The translations under genes and the position numbers were made by a program. This document shows, piece after piece, positions 16,529 to 25,063 of a stretch of DNA of 52,286 nt (positions within the stretch are counted from its first letter, which is position 1; each line of letters starts with the position of its first letter). A model generated the notes under the pieces. That model searched no databases and was not told the origin of the DNA. It saw only the letters and a list, made by a program, of their open reading frames with translations. Origin of the DNA: Bacteroidales bacterium (GTDB lineage: Bacteria > Bacteroidota > Bacteroidia > Bacteroidales > Rikenellaceae); NCBI GenBank assembly GCA_949419965.1, contig CASPAC010000008.1, positions 1 through 52,286 of the forward strand, written 5' to 3'.

Positions 16529-18229
16529 TTATTGTATTTTCGATTCGACAAGGGCCAAAACCTCCTTTTCGCGCCGCCGGGCTTCGGCGGCCAACGCTTC
16601 GGCTTCGGCAACGAGGGCATCGGCCGCAGCGCGGTCCTTGAGCCCTGCGGCGTTGATCTTCACGTTGAGACAGGCACCCAGCACGGCGCTGCGCGCGGCC
16701 AACGCGCCGACACCGGCGTCGGAAACCGAATTGGGGTTGCCCTCGGCAGCCATGGCTTCCACGATGTCGAACACCTTCGAAGCGGCCTTCATCGTACGCA
16801 GGGGAACCTGCGTGGCGTAAAGCGTCGCGGCCTGCAAGGCCTCGCTGCGGGCGGCCTTCTCCTCGTCGGTAGACTTGGGCATGGCGAAAACGGCCATGAT
16901 GCGGTTGAATGCCGCCGTATCCTCGTCGACCAGATGCAACAGCTCGGAGAGGAGAATCTGCCCCCGGTCGGCCCAGTCGGAAAACTCCTCCCAGCGGTCG
17001 TCCCACCCGGCCTTGTGCGACGAGAGGTTGGCCACCATCGTGCCGAGCGCAGCGCCCAAGGCTCCCATGTAAGCCGCAATCGACCCGCCGCCCGGAGCGG
17101 GCGACTCGCTGGCCGTTTCGGCGGCGAACGCCTTGCAGGTCATGTCGACAAGCCGCTTGCCGCCGGACTCGGCGTCCAGCAGGTATTCGATCACCTTCTC
17201 TTGGGGCACGAAAGGCTTCAGATCGTCCAAGCCCATCGACTTGACGGCCATGCGGACGATCTCCTCCTCGGCGATGCCGGTCGAACGGTGCTGTTTTCGC
17301 AAAAAATACTTGCCGGCCTCGACGAGCGCCCGTTTGGGCACGAGCCCGACGATCTCGGTGCCGGTGACCCGCACGCCGCGGGCATCGGCCTTGCGGCACA
17401 CCTCGTCGAAAGCGACATGCAGGGGCGTGACGGCGATGTCGGTGATGTTCATCGAGACCTGCGCGATGCCGTACTCCTCGATGAACCATCCGATGGCCTT
17501 GGTCGCCCTGAGCGTGCCGGGCTGCATGACGGGATTGCCGGCGGCGTCCTTCACGATCTTGCCCGTAATGGGATTGCCCTCGCGGACGGGGCGGCCCTTT
17601 TCACGCACGTCGAACGCAATGGCATTGGCCCGGCGAGTGGAGGTGGTATTGAGGTTGAAATTGACGGCGATCAGAAAATCGCGGGCCCCGACGGTCGTAG
17701 CGCCCGTGCGGGCCACCCCGTCGTCGTAGGGCCGGGCCCCGAAATCGGGGGCCGAATCGGCGTGCGACAGCTTCTCGGGCAGCGCCTCGTACTCGCCCGC
17801 CCGGCAGACGGCCAGGTTCTTGCGTTCGGGCTTGAAAGCAGCGGCCTCGTAGCAATAGGTCGGAATGCGCAGCTCCTCGGCAATGCGCTTGGCCAGGTCG
17901 CGCGACAAGGCGGCGCACTCCTCCAACGTGATGCCCGATATGGGGATCAACGGCAGCACGTCGGTGGCGCCCATGCGCGGATGGGCTCCCTTGTGCTTGC
18001 GCATGTCGATGAGTTCGGCGGCCTGCTTCACTCCCTGGAAAGCGGCTTCGACGACCGCTTCGGGGCTGCCGACGAAGGTGACGACGGTGCGGTTGGTGGC
18101 TTCGCCGGGGTCGACGTCGAGCAGGCGGACGCCGCCCGACCGCTCGATGGCCGAAGTGATGCGCCGGATCACCTCCCGGTCGCGTCCTTCGCTGAAATTG
18201 GGGACGCACTCTACGATTCTCTGTTCCAT
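16529..18229 (-). CDS. ftcD: glutamate formimidoyltransferase / formimidoyl-THF cyclodeaminase
   Basis: A 566-residue bifunctional enzyme, full length for FTCD. The N-terminal transferase (about 1-325) opens with the hallmark ECVPNFSEGRD; the C-terminal cyclodeaminase (about 355-566) has SPAPGGGSIAAYMGALGAAL. It moves the formimino group from formiminoglutamate to tetrahydrofolate, then releases ammonia to give methenyl-THF, completing histidine to glutamate. The ATG at 18229 begins MEQRIVEC and fits a leader of about 30 bases from the promoter. First gene of the hut operon. Confidence 0.95.
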   Translation of the reverse strand: MEQRIVECVPNFSEGRDREVIRRITSAIERSGGVRLLDVDPGEATNRTVVTFVGSPEAVVEAAFQGVKQAAELIDMRKHKGAHPRMGATDVLPLIPISGITLEECAALSRDLAKRIAEELRIPTYCYEAAAFKPERKNLAVCRAGEYEALPEKLSHADSAPDFGARPYDDGVARTGATTVGARDFLIAVNFNLNTTSTRRANAIAFDVREKGRPVREGNPITGKIVKDAAGNPVMQPGTLRATKAIGWFIEEYGIAQVSMNITDIAVTPLHVAFDEVCRKADARGVRVTGTEIVGLVPKRALVEAGKYFLRKQHRSTGIAEEEIVRMAVKSMGLDDLKPFVPQEKVIEYLLDAESGGKRLVDMTCKAFAAETASESPAPGGGSIAAYMGALGAALGTMVANLSSHKAGWDDRWEEFSDWADRGQILLSELLHLVDEDTAAFNRIMAVFAMPKSTDEEKAARSEALQAATLYATQVPLRTMKAASKVFDIVEAMAAEGNPNSVSDAGVGALAARSAVLGACLNVKINAAGLKDRAAADALVAEAEALAAEARRREKEVLALVESKIQ

Positions 18230-18265
18230 GATTATGATTGTGTTGTTGATTTTTCCGTTCCTATA

Positions 18266-18296
18266 CAAATGTAGGGATTTTTCGGCAGACGGACAA
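18266..18296 (-). promoter_or_regulatory. promoter of the hut operon
   Basis: On the minus strand TTG (18294-18296), 20 bases, TACATTTG (18266-18273): an excellent Bacteroidota promoter 36 bases before the FTCD ATG. No operator repeat is evident. Confidence 0.75.
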
Positions 18297-18436
18297 CAAA
18301 TCGTTAGAGAAATAACAACCAGGCAGGCTGACAGAGCGAAACGCCGCCATCCATGCGGCGGTGCTTGGAAAGAGGAGAGCTTTGCGGGAGAAAAAAAGAT
18401 TCTTCGCTGCGCCCGGAATGCCAACCGTCCCCTCGC

Positions 18437-18467
18437 AAAAAAAGCCCGATGCCTTGCGGCACCGGGC
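18437..18467 (-). terminator. terminator of the TonB receptor gene
   Basis: GCCCGATGCC/GGCACCGGGC (18444-18453 and 18458-18467) around loop TTGC. On the minus strand the stem is followed by seven T (18437-18443). Confidence 0.85.
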
Positions 18468-18509
18468 GGAATGCAGCCGGAAACGGACGAACGAAGCGCC
18501 CGCGGAAGA

Positions 18510-20513
18510 TCAACGTTTGCCGATGGTCAGCACCACGCCTCCCGTGACCCACGCCCCGGGCAGCGGAATGCCGCCCATGTCGCAGTAGCGGGTGTCGGTG
18601 ACGTTCATCCCGTCGACATAGAGCCGGCAGATGCCCTTTTCCCAGGCCAGCCGCGCGTCGAGCAGAAAATAGGGCTTGAAATCGCGCGTTTCGGTCACCG
18701 ACGCGTCGCCGGACACGGGATAGTGGGTATAGCTGCCGTTGCGATGGGCGACGGAGGCCGTGAGCGCCAGCGACATGCGGCGCAGGAAGCGCACCTCGAC
18801 GGCCAACGCCGCCTTATGGCGCAGAAAGTCCATGGCGCTTTTGGCGATGAGCTCGGAACTGCGGTCCGTGGTGATCCAGGCATAGGACAAGGTCGCACGG
18901 CGCAGGAAACCCTCGGACGAAGCATAGCCGCCCGTAAGTTCGACGCCGTAGGTGTCCAGCTCGCTCGTCTGCTCGGAGTGCCATTTGCCGCGCCACTCGG
19001 GCACAGGGTCGTCGTCGGGATGCCACACCCAGTCGATGATGTCGCGGCCGGCGCGATAGTAACCCGTTGCCGAAGCGCTCCAGCGCCCCTTGGCATAACG
19101 GGCGCCGGCACGGACGGTGACGGACTTCTCGGGCACGAGATCGAGGTTGTTGATCTGTGCGGGCGACGAATAGTAGAGATCGGTGAACGTAGGCAGCCGC
19201 ATCGACTGCGAAGCCCCGACGCTGACGCGCAGGCCCTCGGCGGGCTGGCAACCTCCGTCCAGACTCCACAGCAGGGCCGGACCGTAAGGCGTGAGGCTTG
19301 CCCCGGCCGAAGCTGCCGCGTCGAAGCGCCGCCAGTGCTTGGAATGGCGCAGATAGACGTTGCCGGTGTGGCGCGACTTGCCGCGGAGGTAGTCGCCGTG
19401 GGGTGTCGCCAGCAATTCGCCCAGGTTGGTGCTGTAGATGTGGCTGAACGCATAGTCGCCGCCCAGCGTCGTGGTACCCCCGGCCCAGTCGCAATCGACC
19501 CATGCCTTGGCACCGGCGTTGTCGGTGTTGTGGCGGTTCAGAACCGTGCCGCGGGTCCAGTCGTAGCGGTCGAAATTCTTGCGATAGCTGACATAGGCAC
19601 CCCACGCGAAACGCCCGGCGGAATGCTGCCATCTCAACGAAGCCAGGGCCGTGGATGTATGCTCCCACTGCTCGGGGTTGTAGGCGCCATAGAATCCGTT
19701 CGAACCGAAAGCGCGGTTCTGATAACCGGCTTGGAAGTCGAAGAACCCGGCGCGCGGAGCCTCGCAGGAACTCCGCACGAAGACATTGTAGGTATCGAAA
19801 TCGGTGTTGTGCCGGTAGCCGTCGCTGCGCCGGTAGGAGGCGGCCCCCAGCAGGGAGAAGCGCTCCTTGGCCACGGCACCCGAAAGGCTGCCGTAGGCAT
19901 AGCCGTACTGGCCCCCGACGCCCTCGACACGCAGATATTGCGGCAGGAGCGGCGCCGTGCGGATATTGACGGCACCGGCGTAGGCGCCCACGCCCGGGAT
20001 GCCCTCCAGGAGCTCGACGCCCGAGATGCACTCGATGTCGACGGGCAGCGAATGGGACTGGTGTCCGGTGCGGGCATCGGTGAAGTCGATGCCGTTGAGA
20101 AGTACCATGGTCTGGTCGAAAGAGCCCCCGCGGACGGAGATGTCGGCCTGCGTACCCTTGCCCCCGCGTTCGCGAATGTCGACCGAAGGAGCGTTGCGCA
20201 GCGCGGCCTCGAGGGTCTGACAAGGCGCTGCGGCCTGCGCTTTCCGGTCGAAAAGCGGGGTTTGCGACATGACGGTGCGCACGGGAGTCTGACGGCTCCC
20301 CGAGATGCCGACCTCGCGGATGCGCAGTTCCCGAAGAACCGCGGTCGTGTCGGCATGCTGTGCAGATGCGCCCTGCGTCGCGAGCAGAAGGATCGACATC
20401 CCCACCGAGAGCACTCCGATTCTTACATTGCGGTGCAGACTCGCAAAAGCCGACCAGCCTTTGCGATTCCACCGCCGCCAGCAGGAAGCGGGCGTCGGAA
20501 GAGATTTTTCCAT
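18510..20513 (-). CDS. TonB-dependent receptor (BtuB-like size)
   Basis: A 667-residue outer-membrane receptor. The signal sequence is late (hydrophobic stretch about residues 33-50, ending GASAQ), so translation may begin at an internal start; the ATG at 20513 is the first. The plug contains VRGGSFDQTMVLLNGIDF and VELLEGIPGVGAYAGAVNI; the barrel ends at the C-terminus. It is not SusC-like and has no SusD neighbour. Length resembles vitamin B12 or siderophore receptors, but no cobalamin riboswitch is visible upstream, so the ligand is unknown. It follows the pectate lyase gene after a terminator-like structure, so it may have its own unrecognised promoter. Confidence 0.87.
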   Translation of the reverse strand: MEKSLPTPASCWRRWNRKGWSAFASLHRNVRIGVLSVGMSILLLATQGASAQHADTTAVLRELRIREVGISGSRQTPVRTVMSQTPLFDRKAQAAAPCQTLEAALRNAPSVDIRERGGKGTQADISVRGGSFDQTMVLLNGIDFTDARTGHQSHSLPVDIECISGVELLEGIPGVGAYAGAVNIRTAPLLPQYLRVEGVGGQYGYAYGSLSGAVAKERFSLLGAASYRRSDGYRHNTDFDTYNVFVRSSCEAPRAGFFDFQAGYQNRAFGSNGFYGAYNPEQWEHTSTALASLRWQHSAGRFAWGAYVSYRKNFDRYDWTRGTVLNRHNTDNAGAKAWVDCDWAGGTTTLGGDYAFSHIYSTNLGELLATPHGDYLRGKSRHTGNVYLRHSKHWRRFDAAASAGASLTPYGPALLWSLDGGCQPAEGLRVSVGASQSMRLPTFTDLYYSSPAQINNLDLVPEKSVTVRAGARYAKGRWSASATGYYRAGRDIIDWVWHPDDDPVPEWRGKWHSEQTSELDTYGVELTGGYASSEGFLRRATLSYAWITTDRSSELIAKSAMDFLRHKAALAVEVRFLRRMSLALTASVAHRNGSYTHYPVSGDASVTETRDFKPYFLLDARLAWEKGICRLYVDGMNVTDTRYCDMGGIPLPGAWVTGGVVLTIGKR

Positions 20514-20545
20514 TGCTTAAAGTTTGATTGAAAGTTAGTTGAACG

Positions 20546-20580
20546 CCTCCGTCGGAAGCTATACTTCGACCCGACGAAGG
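20546..20580 (-). promoter_or_regulatory. leader hairpin before the TonB receptor gene
   Basis: CCTCCGTCGG (20546-20555) pairs with CCGACGAAGG (20571-20580) with one wobble, and GAAG/CTTC extends the stem inside. It lies in the 5' leader of the receptor gene with no T tract. It could stabilise the mRNA or control translation; function unknown. Confidence 0.4.
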
Positions 20581-20582
20581 AC

Positions 20583-20635
20583 AAAAAACGGCGATCGGGC
20601 AGAGGTCCGGCTGCGAGCCTCGTCACGAATCGCCG
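20583..20635 (-). terminator. probable terminator after the pectate lyase gene
   Basis: On the minus strand CGGCGAT (complement of 20629-20635) pairs with ATCGCCG (complement of 20589-20595), followed by TTTTTT (20583-20588). The 33 bases between contain a further GAGG/CCTC stem, so the loop is unusually structured. Confidence 0.6.
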
Positions 20636-20658
20636 AAAGAAGAATGTCCGAAAAGAAT

Positions 20659-21777
20659 TCAACGCACGCAAGTTTTCCCCTGCCCTACCCTTTCGAGCCA
20701 GGCGGGATAGGCGTCGAGGACCTCGGTGCCCCAGTCGCTGAACCACAGATAGCCCACGCGGCGCTCGGCGGGCATCTCCCGGAGCGAACAGACCTTGACG
20801 CCGGCCCGGGTGCAAAGGAACCACGTATCGTCGTCCAACTCGTAGAAGCGCGCCCAAAGGGGCCCGGCATCGGGATCGTCGACCATCAGCCGGTCGTTTT
20901 TGACCGAACGGTCCTCGGGCAAACCCTCGGGCACGTCGAGCCACACGATGCGCTTGCCCGTGATCTTGGTCTTGTCGTACCATGCGACGGCCGCTTTCAC
21001 GGCGTCGACGACCTCGGGCGACGGATCGGCGATGCGCATCAGAAGCAGCACGATGTCGGCGCTCTCGCCGGCCGAAAGGCTCGGCAACTCGTAGGACCGC
21101 GCCTTGACGGGCTGCAAGGTTTCATGGTCGCATTGCTGCGGCCACACGGTCCGTACGCCGTCGCGCACCCACTGGCACCGAAGCACCAGGTCGAGACCGG
21201 CTTCCCACGAACGGCGGATGCGCTCGCGGAGCTGCCCGCCGATCCACGCATAGCGCGGGTGGCCGTAGATTATATCGAGCCAGAGCGACAGCACGCCCTC
21301 CATGACATTGTCGTTGAACGTCACGGCATCGACGTCCCAGCCGCGCCACCCGCCGTTGGGATACTGAGCGGCCAGAAGATATTCGATGCCCCGCTGCGCA
21401 CCGTCGCGATAGCGCGCTTCGCCGGTAACGCGATAGGTCTCGGCCAGATAGGCGACCTGCGTATAGACCGAGAAGTTGTCGATCGTGCTGGTGCGATAAC
21501 GCGGCGCAAGCGCCCGCACGACCGAATCGGGATCGAGCCGCGCCATCATATCCACGTTCTTGGGCCAACCGCCGTCGGCATTCTGATAGGCCAGGATGTT
21601 GTCGGCGATCTCGCGGAACTGCTCCGGCGCATAACGCGGATAACCTGCCCCCTTGCCTGCGCGCAACCACCGGTTGACCCGGAAGTCGAAGCCGGCGGTC
21701 TCCTGCGCCCGAATCGGAGAAACGGCCAACAGGAACAGAATGGCAACGAGCAGCTTGCGCACGGTTGAACGAAGCAT
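20659..21777 (-). CDS. pelA: pectate lyase, polysaccharide lyase family 10
   Basis: A 372-residue exported enzyme. Signal peptide MLRSTVRKLLVAILFLLAV to about residue 24. Family-10 features seen: NILAYQNADGGWPKNVDM, TIDNFSVYTQVAYLA, YPNGGWRGWDVDAVTFND and WPQQCDHETLQPVKARSYELPS. PL10 enzymes have a helical toroid fold and cleave polygalacturonate by beta-elimination with calcium, in the periplasm or outside. The ATG at 21777 overlaps the cysteate synthase stop by one base, so the two are translationally coupled, an unexpected pairing for a plant-pectin enzyme. No SusCD pair is nearby. Confidence 0.88.
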   Translation of the reverse strand: MLRSTVRKLLVAILFLLAVSPIRAQETAGFDFRVNRWLRAGKGAGYPRYAPEQFREIADNILAYQNADGGWPKNVDMMARLDPDSVVRALAPRYRTSTIDNFSVYTQVAYLAETYRVTGEARYRDGAQRGIEYLLAAQYPNGGWRGWDVDAVTFNDNVMEGVLSLWLDIIYGHPRYAWIGGQLRERIRRSWEAGLDLVLRCQWVRDGVRTVWPQQCDHETLQPVKARSYELPSLSAGESADIVLLLMRIADPSPEVVDAVKAAVAWYDKTKITGKRIVWLDVPEGLPEDRSVKNDRLMVDDPDAGPLWARFYELDDDTWFLCTRAGVKVCSLREMPAERRVGYLWFSDWGTEVLDAYPAWLERVGQGKTCVR

Positions 21778-23069
21778 CACTTGAAAAGGTCTTCGACCTT
21801 GGCGACCACCTCGTCGACCGACGGATCGAGCGGGAAAACAAGGCTCGGCTTGAGATACCACAACTCCTTGTCCTGCTTGAAAAGCTCCTCGCCGCCGCCC
21901 GTGATATTGAGCATGACGGTGGCGTCCTTCTCCACCTTGCCGTCGGCTACGGCCTTGATGAGCGACGCCGTGGCGACAGCGGCGGCCGAATAGATGTCGG
22001 CACCCTCCAGCTCGCGGAAGAGCTTGCCGGCCTTGCGGGCTTGGGCGTTGGTGGCGACGAAGACATCGCCGCCCGTAGCTTTCAGCGCGTCGTAAAGTCC
22101 TCCGGCAAGACCGTAGGGCGGCCGGCGGTTGGAAAGCACCTTGGCATCGATGATCTCGGCATCGCGGCGCGCCTTGTCGTCGTCGTACGGCAGCATCTGC
22201 CGCGAATCGGCCCGCCAAGCGTCGTACATGGGCACGAACGGCGCATTCTGCGAAACCATGAGCTTCATGGTGTTGGAACCGAAGCGTCCGTCCTCGATCA
22301 GACGCATGTTGGCCTCCCAGGCGGCAATGGCGCCGGTACCGGAACCGACGGCCTGGAAATAGTAGTCGGGAATGCGGCCGATGGTCGTGACGGCCGAAAG
22401 GACCGTCGTGGCCATACCGTCGCGGCGGGCAATGTTCTTGGCGCCGCCCTCGGCATAGAACCCGTTGGCCTTGAGCGCGAGGTTGGAGAGGTGGATTGCA
22501 TCGAAATAATCGCCGCCCTTCTCGCACGAAATAAGCTTGACGCAGGGATTCAACGGCTCGGCGAACCACAGCGCACCGATGTTGTCATGGGGTACGGCCA
22601 ACAACAACCTGATGTTGTTGTCGGAGCAGACCTTGGCGAAAGCGCGGGCCGTATTGCCGGCCGAAGCGACGACCAACACGCGGCTTTCGTCCTCGGCAGC
22701 GCGGGCGCAGACCGAATAGGCCTCGGTCTCCTTGAACGAACAGGTGGTCATCGAAGCGCCGACGGCGGGATAATAACCGTTGAAGGTGATCCAGAGGTTT
22801 TCGAGCCCGAGATGCTTGCCGAGCCCCTTGCTCTTGAAAGTGACGGGAGCGGACGACCCCTGGAGCATGCGGCGCACGGGCAGCCAGTCGGCGAACTTGT
22901 AGAGGCCGAACTTGTCGGAGCGGAGCTCCAGCTGCTTCTTGGCATATCGGGCGCGCACGAGCGAAGGCGTCTTGCAGGTGCGGTCTTCGAGCACCCAGCC
23001 CTCGTCCTCGAATTCCCGCCCGGATGCGACGCACTCGAGCGTATAGGAAGTGGGAGTGAACTTTTCCAT
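21777..23069 (-). CDS. cysteate synthase (threonine-synthase-like, PLP)
   Basis: A 430-residue fold-type II PLP enzyme. Seen: PLP lysine Lys113 in TTCSFKETEA, SAGNTA at 136-141, GSGTG phosphate loop at 242-246. The residues between match archaeal cysteate synthase rather than true threonine synthase: NGYYPAVGASMTTCSFK, EGGAKNIARRDGM, YYFQAVGSGTGAIAAWEA, NRRPPYGLAGGLYDAL, LNITGGG. Family role: O-phosphoserine plus sulfite gives L-cysteate and phosphate. In Bacteroidetes such as Capnocytophaga and Alistipes cysteate feeds capnine/sulfobacin sulfonolipids. It lies 18 bases after the NspC stop and is coupled to the pectate lyase gene. Threonine synthase is the alternative annotation most pipelines would give. 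Confidence 0.82.
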   Translation of the reverse strand: MEKFTPTSYTLECVASGREFEDEGWVLEDRTCKTPSLVRARYAKKQLELRSDKFGLYKFADWLPVRRMLQGSSAPVTFKSKGLGKHLGLENLWITFNGYYPAVGASMTTCSFKETEAYSVCARAAEDESRVLVVASAGNTARAFAKVCSDNNIRLLLAVPHDNIGALWFAEPLNPCVKLISCEKGGDYFDAIHLSNLALKANGFYAEGGAKNIARRDGMATTVLSAVTTIGRIPDYYFQAVGSGTGAIAAWEANMRLIEDGRFGSNTMKLMVSQNAPFVPMYDAWRADSRQMLPYDDDKARRDAEIIDAKVLSNRRPPYGLAGGLYDALKATGGDVFVATNAQARKAGKLFRELEGADIYSAAAVATASLIKAVADGKVEKDATVMLNITGGGEELFKQDKELWYLKPSLVFPLDPSVDEVVAKVEDLFK

Positions 23070-23087
23070 TTATCTGTGAAGTTTGGT

Positions 23088-24218
23088 TTAGGACATGCGG
23101 TTCTTGAAATCCTCGTAGCCGAACGTACGGATCGTGTCGATGCGGCCGTCGCGGCGGACGATGACGATCGAAGGATGGTGTACACCGTTGAACATGGTGG
23201 TCTTGACCATGGTGTAGTGGATCATGTCTTCGAAGACGATGCGGTCGCCCGGTTCGGGGTCGCGGTCGAAAGCCCAGTCGCCGCAGAAATCGCCGGCCAG
23301 GCAGCTGGCGCCGCCCATGCGCCACCGCTTATCGCCGTCGGCCGGCTCGCGGGCCCCGACGATGGCGGGTTTATAGGGCATTTCGAGGCAGTCGGGCATG
23401 TGGCAGGCGAACGACACATCGAGCATGGCGGTGTTGACGCCGCCGTTCCGCACGACGTCCTCGACGGTTGCGACCAGATAACCGGTGCGCCATGTGAAAG
23501 CGCTGCCCGGTTCGAGAATGAGCCGCAAACGGGGATGGCGGGCCTTGAACTCCTTCAGGATGCGGATGAGCTCGTCCGTATCGTAACCGGCGCGCGTCAT
23601 CAGATGGCCGCCGCCCATGTTGAGCCACTCGATCCGGTCGAGGAAACGGCCGAAATGCTTCTCCATGGCATCGAGCGCCTTGGCCAGGTGCTCGGGGCCC
23701 GACTCGCAGAGAACATGGAAGTGCAATCCATCGACCCCGGCGGGAAGCTCGGGCAGCTGCTCGGGCACGATGCCCAAACGCGAACCGGCGACGCAGGGAT
23801 TATAGAGATCGGTCCCGACGGGCGAATAACCGGGATTGACCCGCAGCCCGCAGGAGATGCCGTTGATAAGGGCCCGCTGGCCGAAACGCTCGAACTGAGC
23901 GACGGAGTTGAAGGTGATATGATCGCTGCAACGCATGATTTCGTCGAAATCGCGGTCGCTGTAAACGGGAGCGTAGGTATGGGCCGGCCGGCCGAACTCC
24001 TCGAAGACCAGCCGCGCCTCGGCGGCCGACGAAGCCGTGGCGCCGTCGGAATGGGCCGCCAGCTCGGGAAACACCGACCACATGGCGCACGCCTTGAGGG
24101 CCACGATGATCTCGGCACCCGACTCGCGGCGCACGCGGTCGATGATGGCAAGGTTGCGGTCGAGCAAAGTTTCGTCGAGCACGTAACACGGTGCGGGCAA
24201 CTTGGCGAAATCGATCAT
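23088..24218 (-). CDS. nspC: carboxynorspermidine decarboxylase
   Basis: A 376-residue PLP fold-type III (alanine-racemase-like) decarboxylase. Seen: MIDFAKLPAPCYVLDE, PLP lysine near Lys42 in IVALKACAMW, FHVLCESG, EWLNMGGGHLMT, and C-terminal GASCLAGDFCGD with the catalytic Cys. It decarboxylates carboxynorspermidine or carboxyspermidine to the polyamine, the last step of the alternative spermidine route used by many gut Bacteroidetes. The ATG at 24218 begins the family's N-terminus; the frame reaches further upstream with no similarity. Its partner synthase is at 25064-26254 on the same strand. Confidence 0.93.
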   Translation of the reverse strand: MIDFAKLPAPCYVLDETLLDRNLAIIDRVRRESGAEIIVALKACAMWSVFPELAAHSDGATASSAAEARLVFEEFGRPAHTYAPVYSDRDFDEIMRCSDHITFNSVAQFERFGQRALINGISCGLRVNPGYSPVGTDLYNPCVAGSRLGIVPEQLPELPAGVDGLHFHVLCESGPEHLAKALDAMEKHFGRFLDRIEWLNMGGGHLMTRAGYDTDELIRILKEFKARHPRLRLILEPGSAFTWRTGYLVATVEDVVRNGGVNTAMLDVSFACHMPDCLEMPYKPAIVGAREPADGDKRWRMGGASCLAGDFCGDWAFDRDPEPGDRIVFEDMIHYTMVKTTMFNGVHHPSIVIVRRDGRIDTIRTFGYEDFKNRMS

Positions 24219-24248
24219 GCTGTCTTTCGGATTTTGGAAAAAGTCATG

Positions 24249-24256
24249 CAAAATTA
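24249..24256 (-). promoter_or_regulatory. -7 box of nspC
   Basis: TAATTTTG on the minus strand, 30 bases before the ATG; no matching -33 at 19-20 bases. It would drive nspC, cysteate synthase and the pectate lyase. Confidence 0.5.
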
Positions 24257-24278
24257 ACAAAAACAGCGGCAAAAACGA

Positions 24279-24290
24279 CTCTCCGGAGAG
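24279..24290. repeat. 12-bp perfect palindrome upstream of nspC
   Basis: CTCTCCGGAGAG is self-complementary and lies just upstream of the nspC -7 box, in the -33 area, so it could be a repressor or activator site. The rest of the 340-base gap between nspC and the DUF3784 gene (24291-24560) shows no gene or clear signal. Confidence 0.4.
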
Positions 24291-24560
24291 AAAAACGCCG
24301 GAAAATAAGTTTTTATACCCATCTCTGCGCCTACCGCAAAAAGGGGATGCGGCTCCGCCCCGCTGCCGGGAACAGACCGCACCTCGGACGTACCGGCCGC
24401 AACCGCCGGCGCCTACCCTCTTCCGAAGCGACGCTTTGCAAGCACCGACGCTGAACAACTGACGAAGCCGACGCATCGGGTTCCGGCACTACAAGCCGAA
24501 CGCCGGCGCGGTCGGATCAACAGAAGCCCGGCCAACCGGGACTACGGCCGCCGCACACGA

Positions 24561-24860
24561 TCATCTCTTCTTTGCCCAGGTATTGGCCAGCACAACGACC
24601 GCCAACACGACGGGCAAGAGAATGATGGTGAAAAACCCGGACAGACCGTACACCCCGTCGAGCAGCAGCACGGCTGTCACGAACAGACAAAGCAGGCCCA
24701 CCAACAACCGCAGGCGGCCGATGTGATACTGCTCCTTTTCCTTTCGGCCCGCCGTGTTGTAGCCCGCAATCAGCCAGTCGCCCCTGCCGCAGAAAATGAC
24801 TGCCGCCAGGACGAGCAACACTGCCGCCAGCGACATCATCAGATAGAATCGACCATCCAT
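24561..24860 (-). CDS. DUF3784 family membrane protein
   Basis: A 99-residue protein with three hydrophobic segments (about residues 6-24, 50-66, 72-92) and, between the first two, GDWLIAGYNTAGRKEKEQYH, the DUF3784 signature. Function unknown; such proteins are widespread in gut Firmicutes and Bacteroidetes. The ATG at 24860 starts MDGRFYL just before the first membrane segment. It lies between the two carboxynorspermidine genes but is cut off from the synthase by a terminator. Confidence 0.78.
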   Translation of the reverse strand: MDGRFYLMMSLAAVLLVLAAVIFCGRGDWLIAGYNTAGRKEKEQYHIGRLRLLVGLLCLFVTAVLLLDGVYGLSGFFTIILLPVVLAVVVLANTWAKKR

Positions 24861-25009
24861 AATCCGTTCGTTTTGAAGTTCAACCGCAATATAGCCATTT
24901 CCGGGCAAAAAAGCAAGAGCTATCCGCTATCGACGTTCGACATCGGGTTCCGCCGCAACCTGCATTCCGCAATCCGATTGCGGCGGATGGTTCCGCCGAG
25001 GCCCAGCCA

Positions 25010-25043
25010 CAACAAAAACAGCCCGCGGAATTTCCGCGGGCTG
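25010..25043 (-). terminator. terminator of the carboxynorspermidine synthase gene
   Basis: CAGCCCGCGG (25019-25028), loop AATTT, CCGCGGGCTG (25034-25043): a perfect 10-bp GC-rich stem. On the minus strand TTTTTGTTG follows (25018-25010). Confidence 0.9.
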
Positions 25044-25063
25044 CAAAACGGGCGACAAGGTCC

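Noticed and set aside
18304..18552. 82-codon minus-strand ORF between the TonB receptor and FTCD genes
   Set aside because: It crosses the receptor's terminator and stop codon and has no family-like features.
20514..20658. Cobalamin riboswitch before the BtuB-sized TonB receptor gene
   Set aside because: The gap holds a hairpin and a terminator-like structure, but no B12-box (GCCACTG-like) or long riboswitch architecture is visible.
21777..23069. True threonine synthase
   Set aside because: Fold and PLP motifs agree, but the internal signature segments match cysteate synthase; kept as the alternative only.
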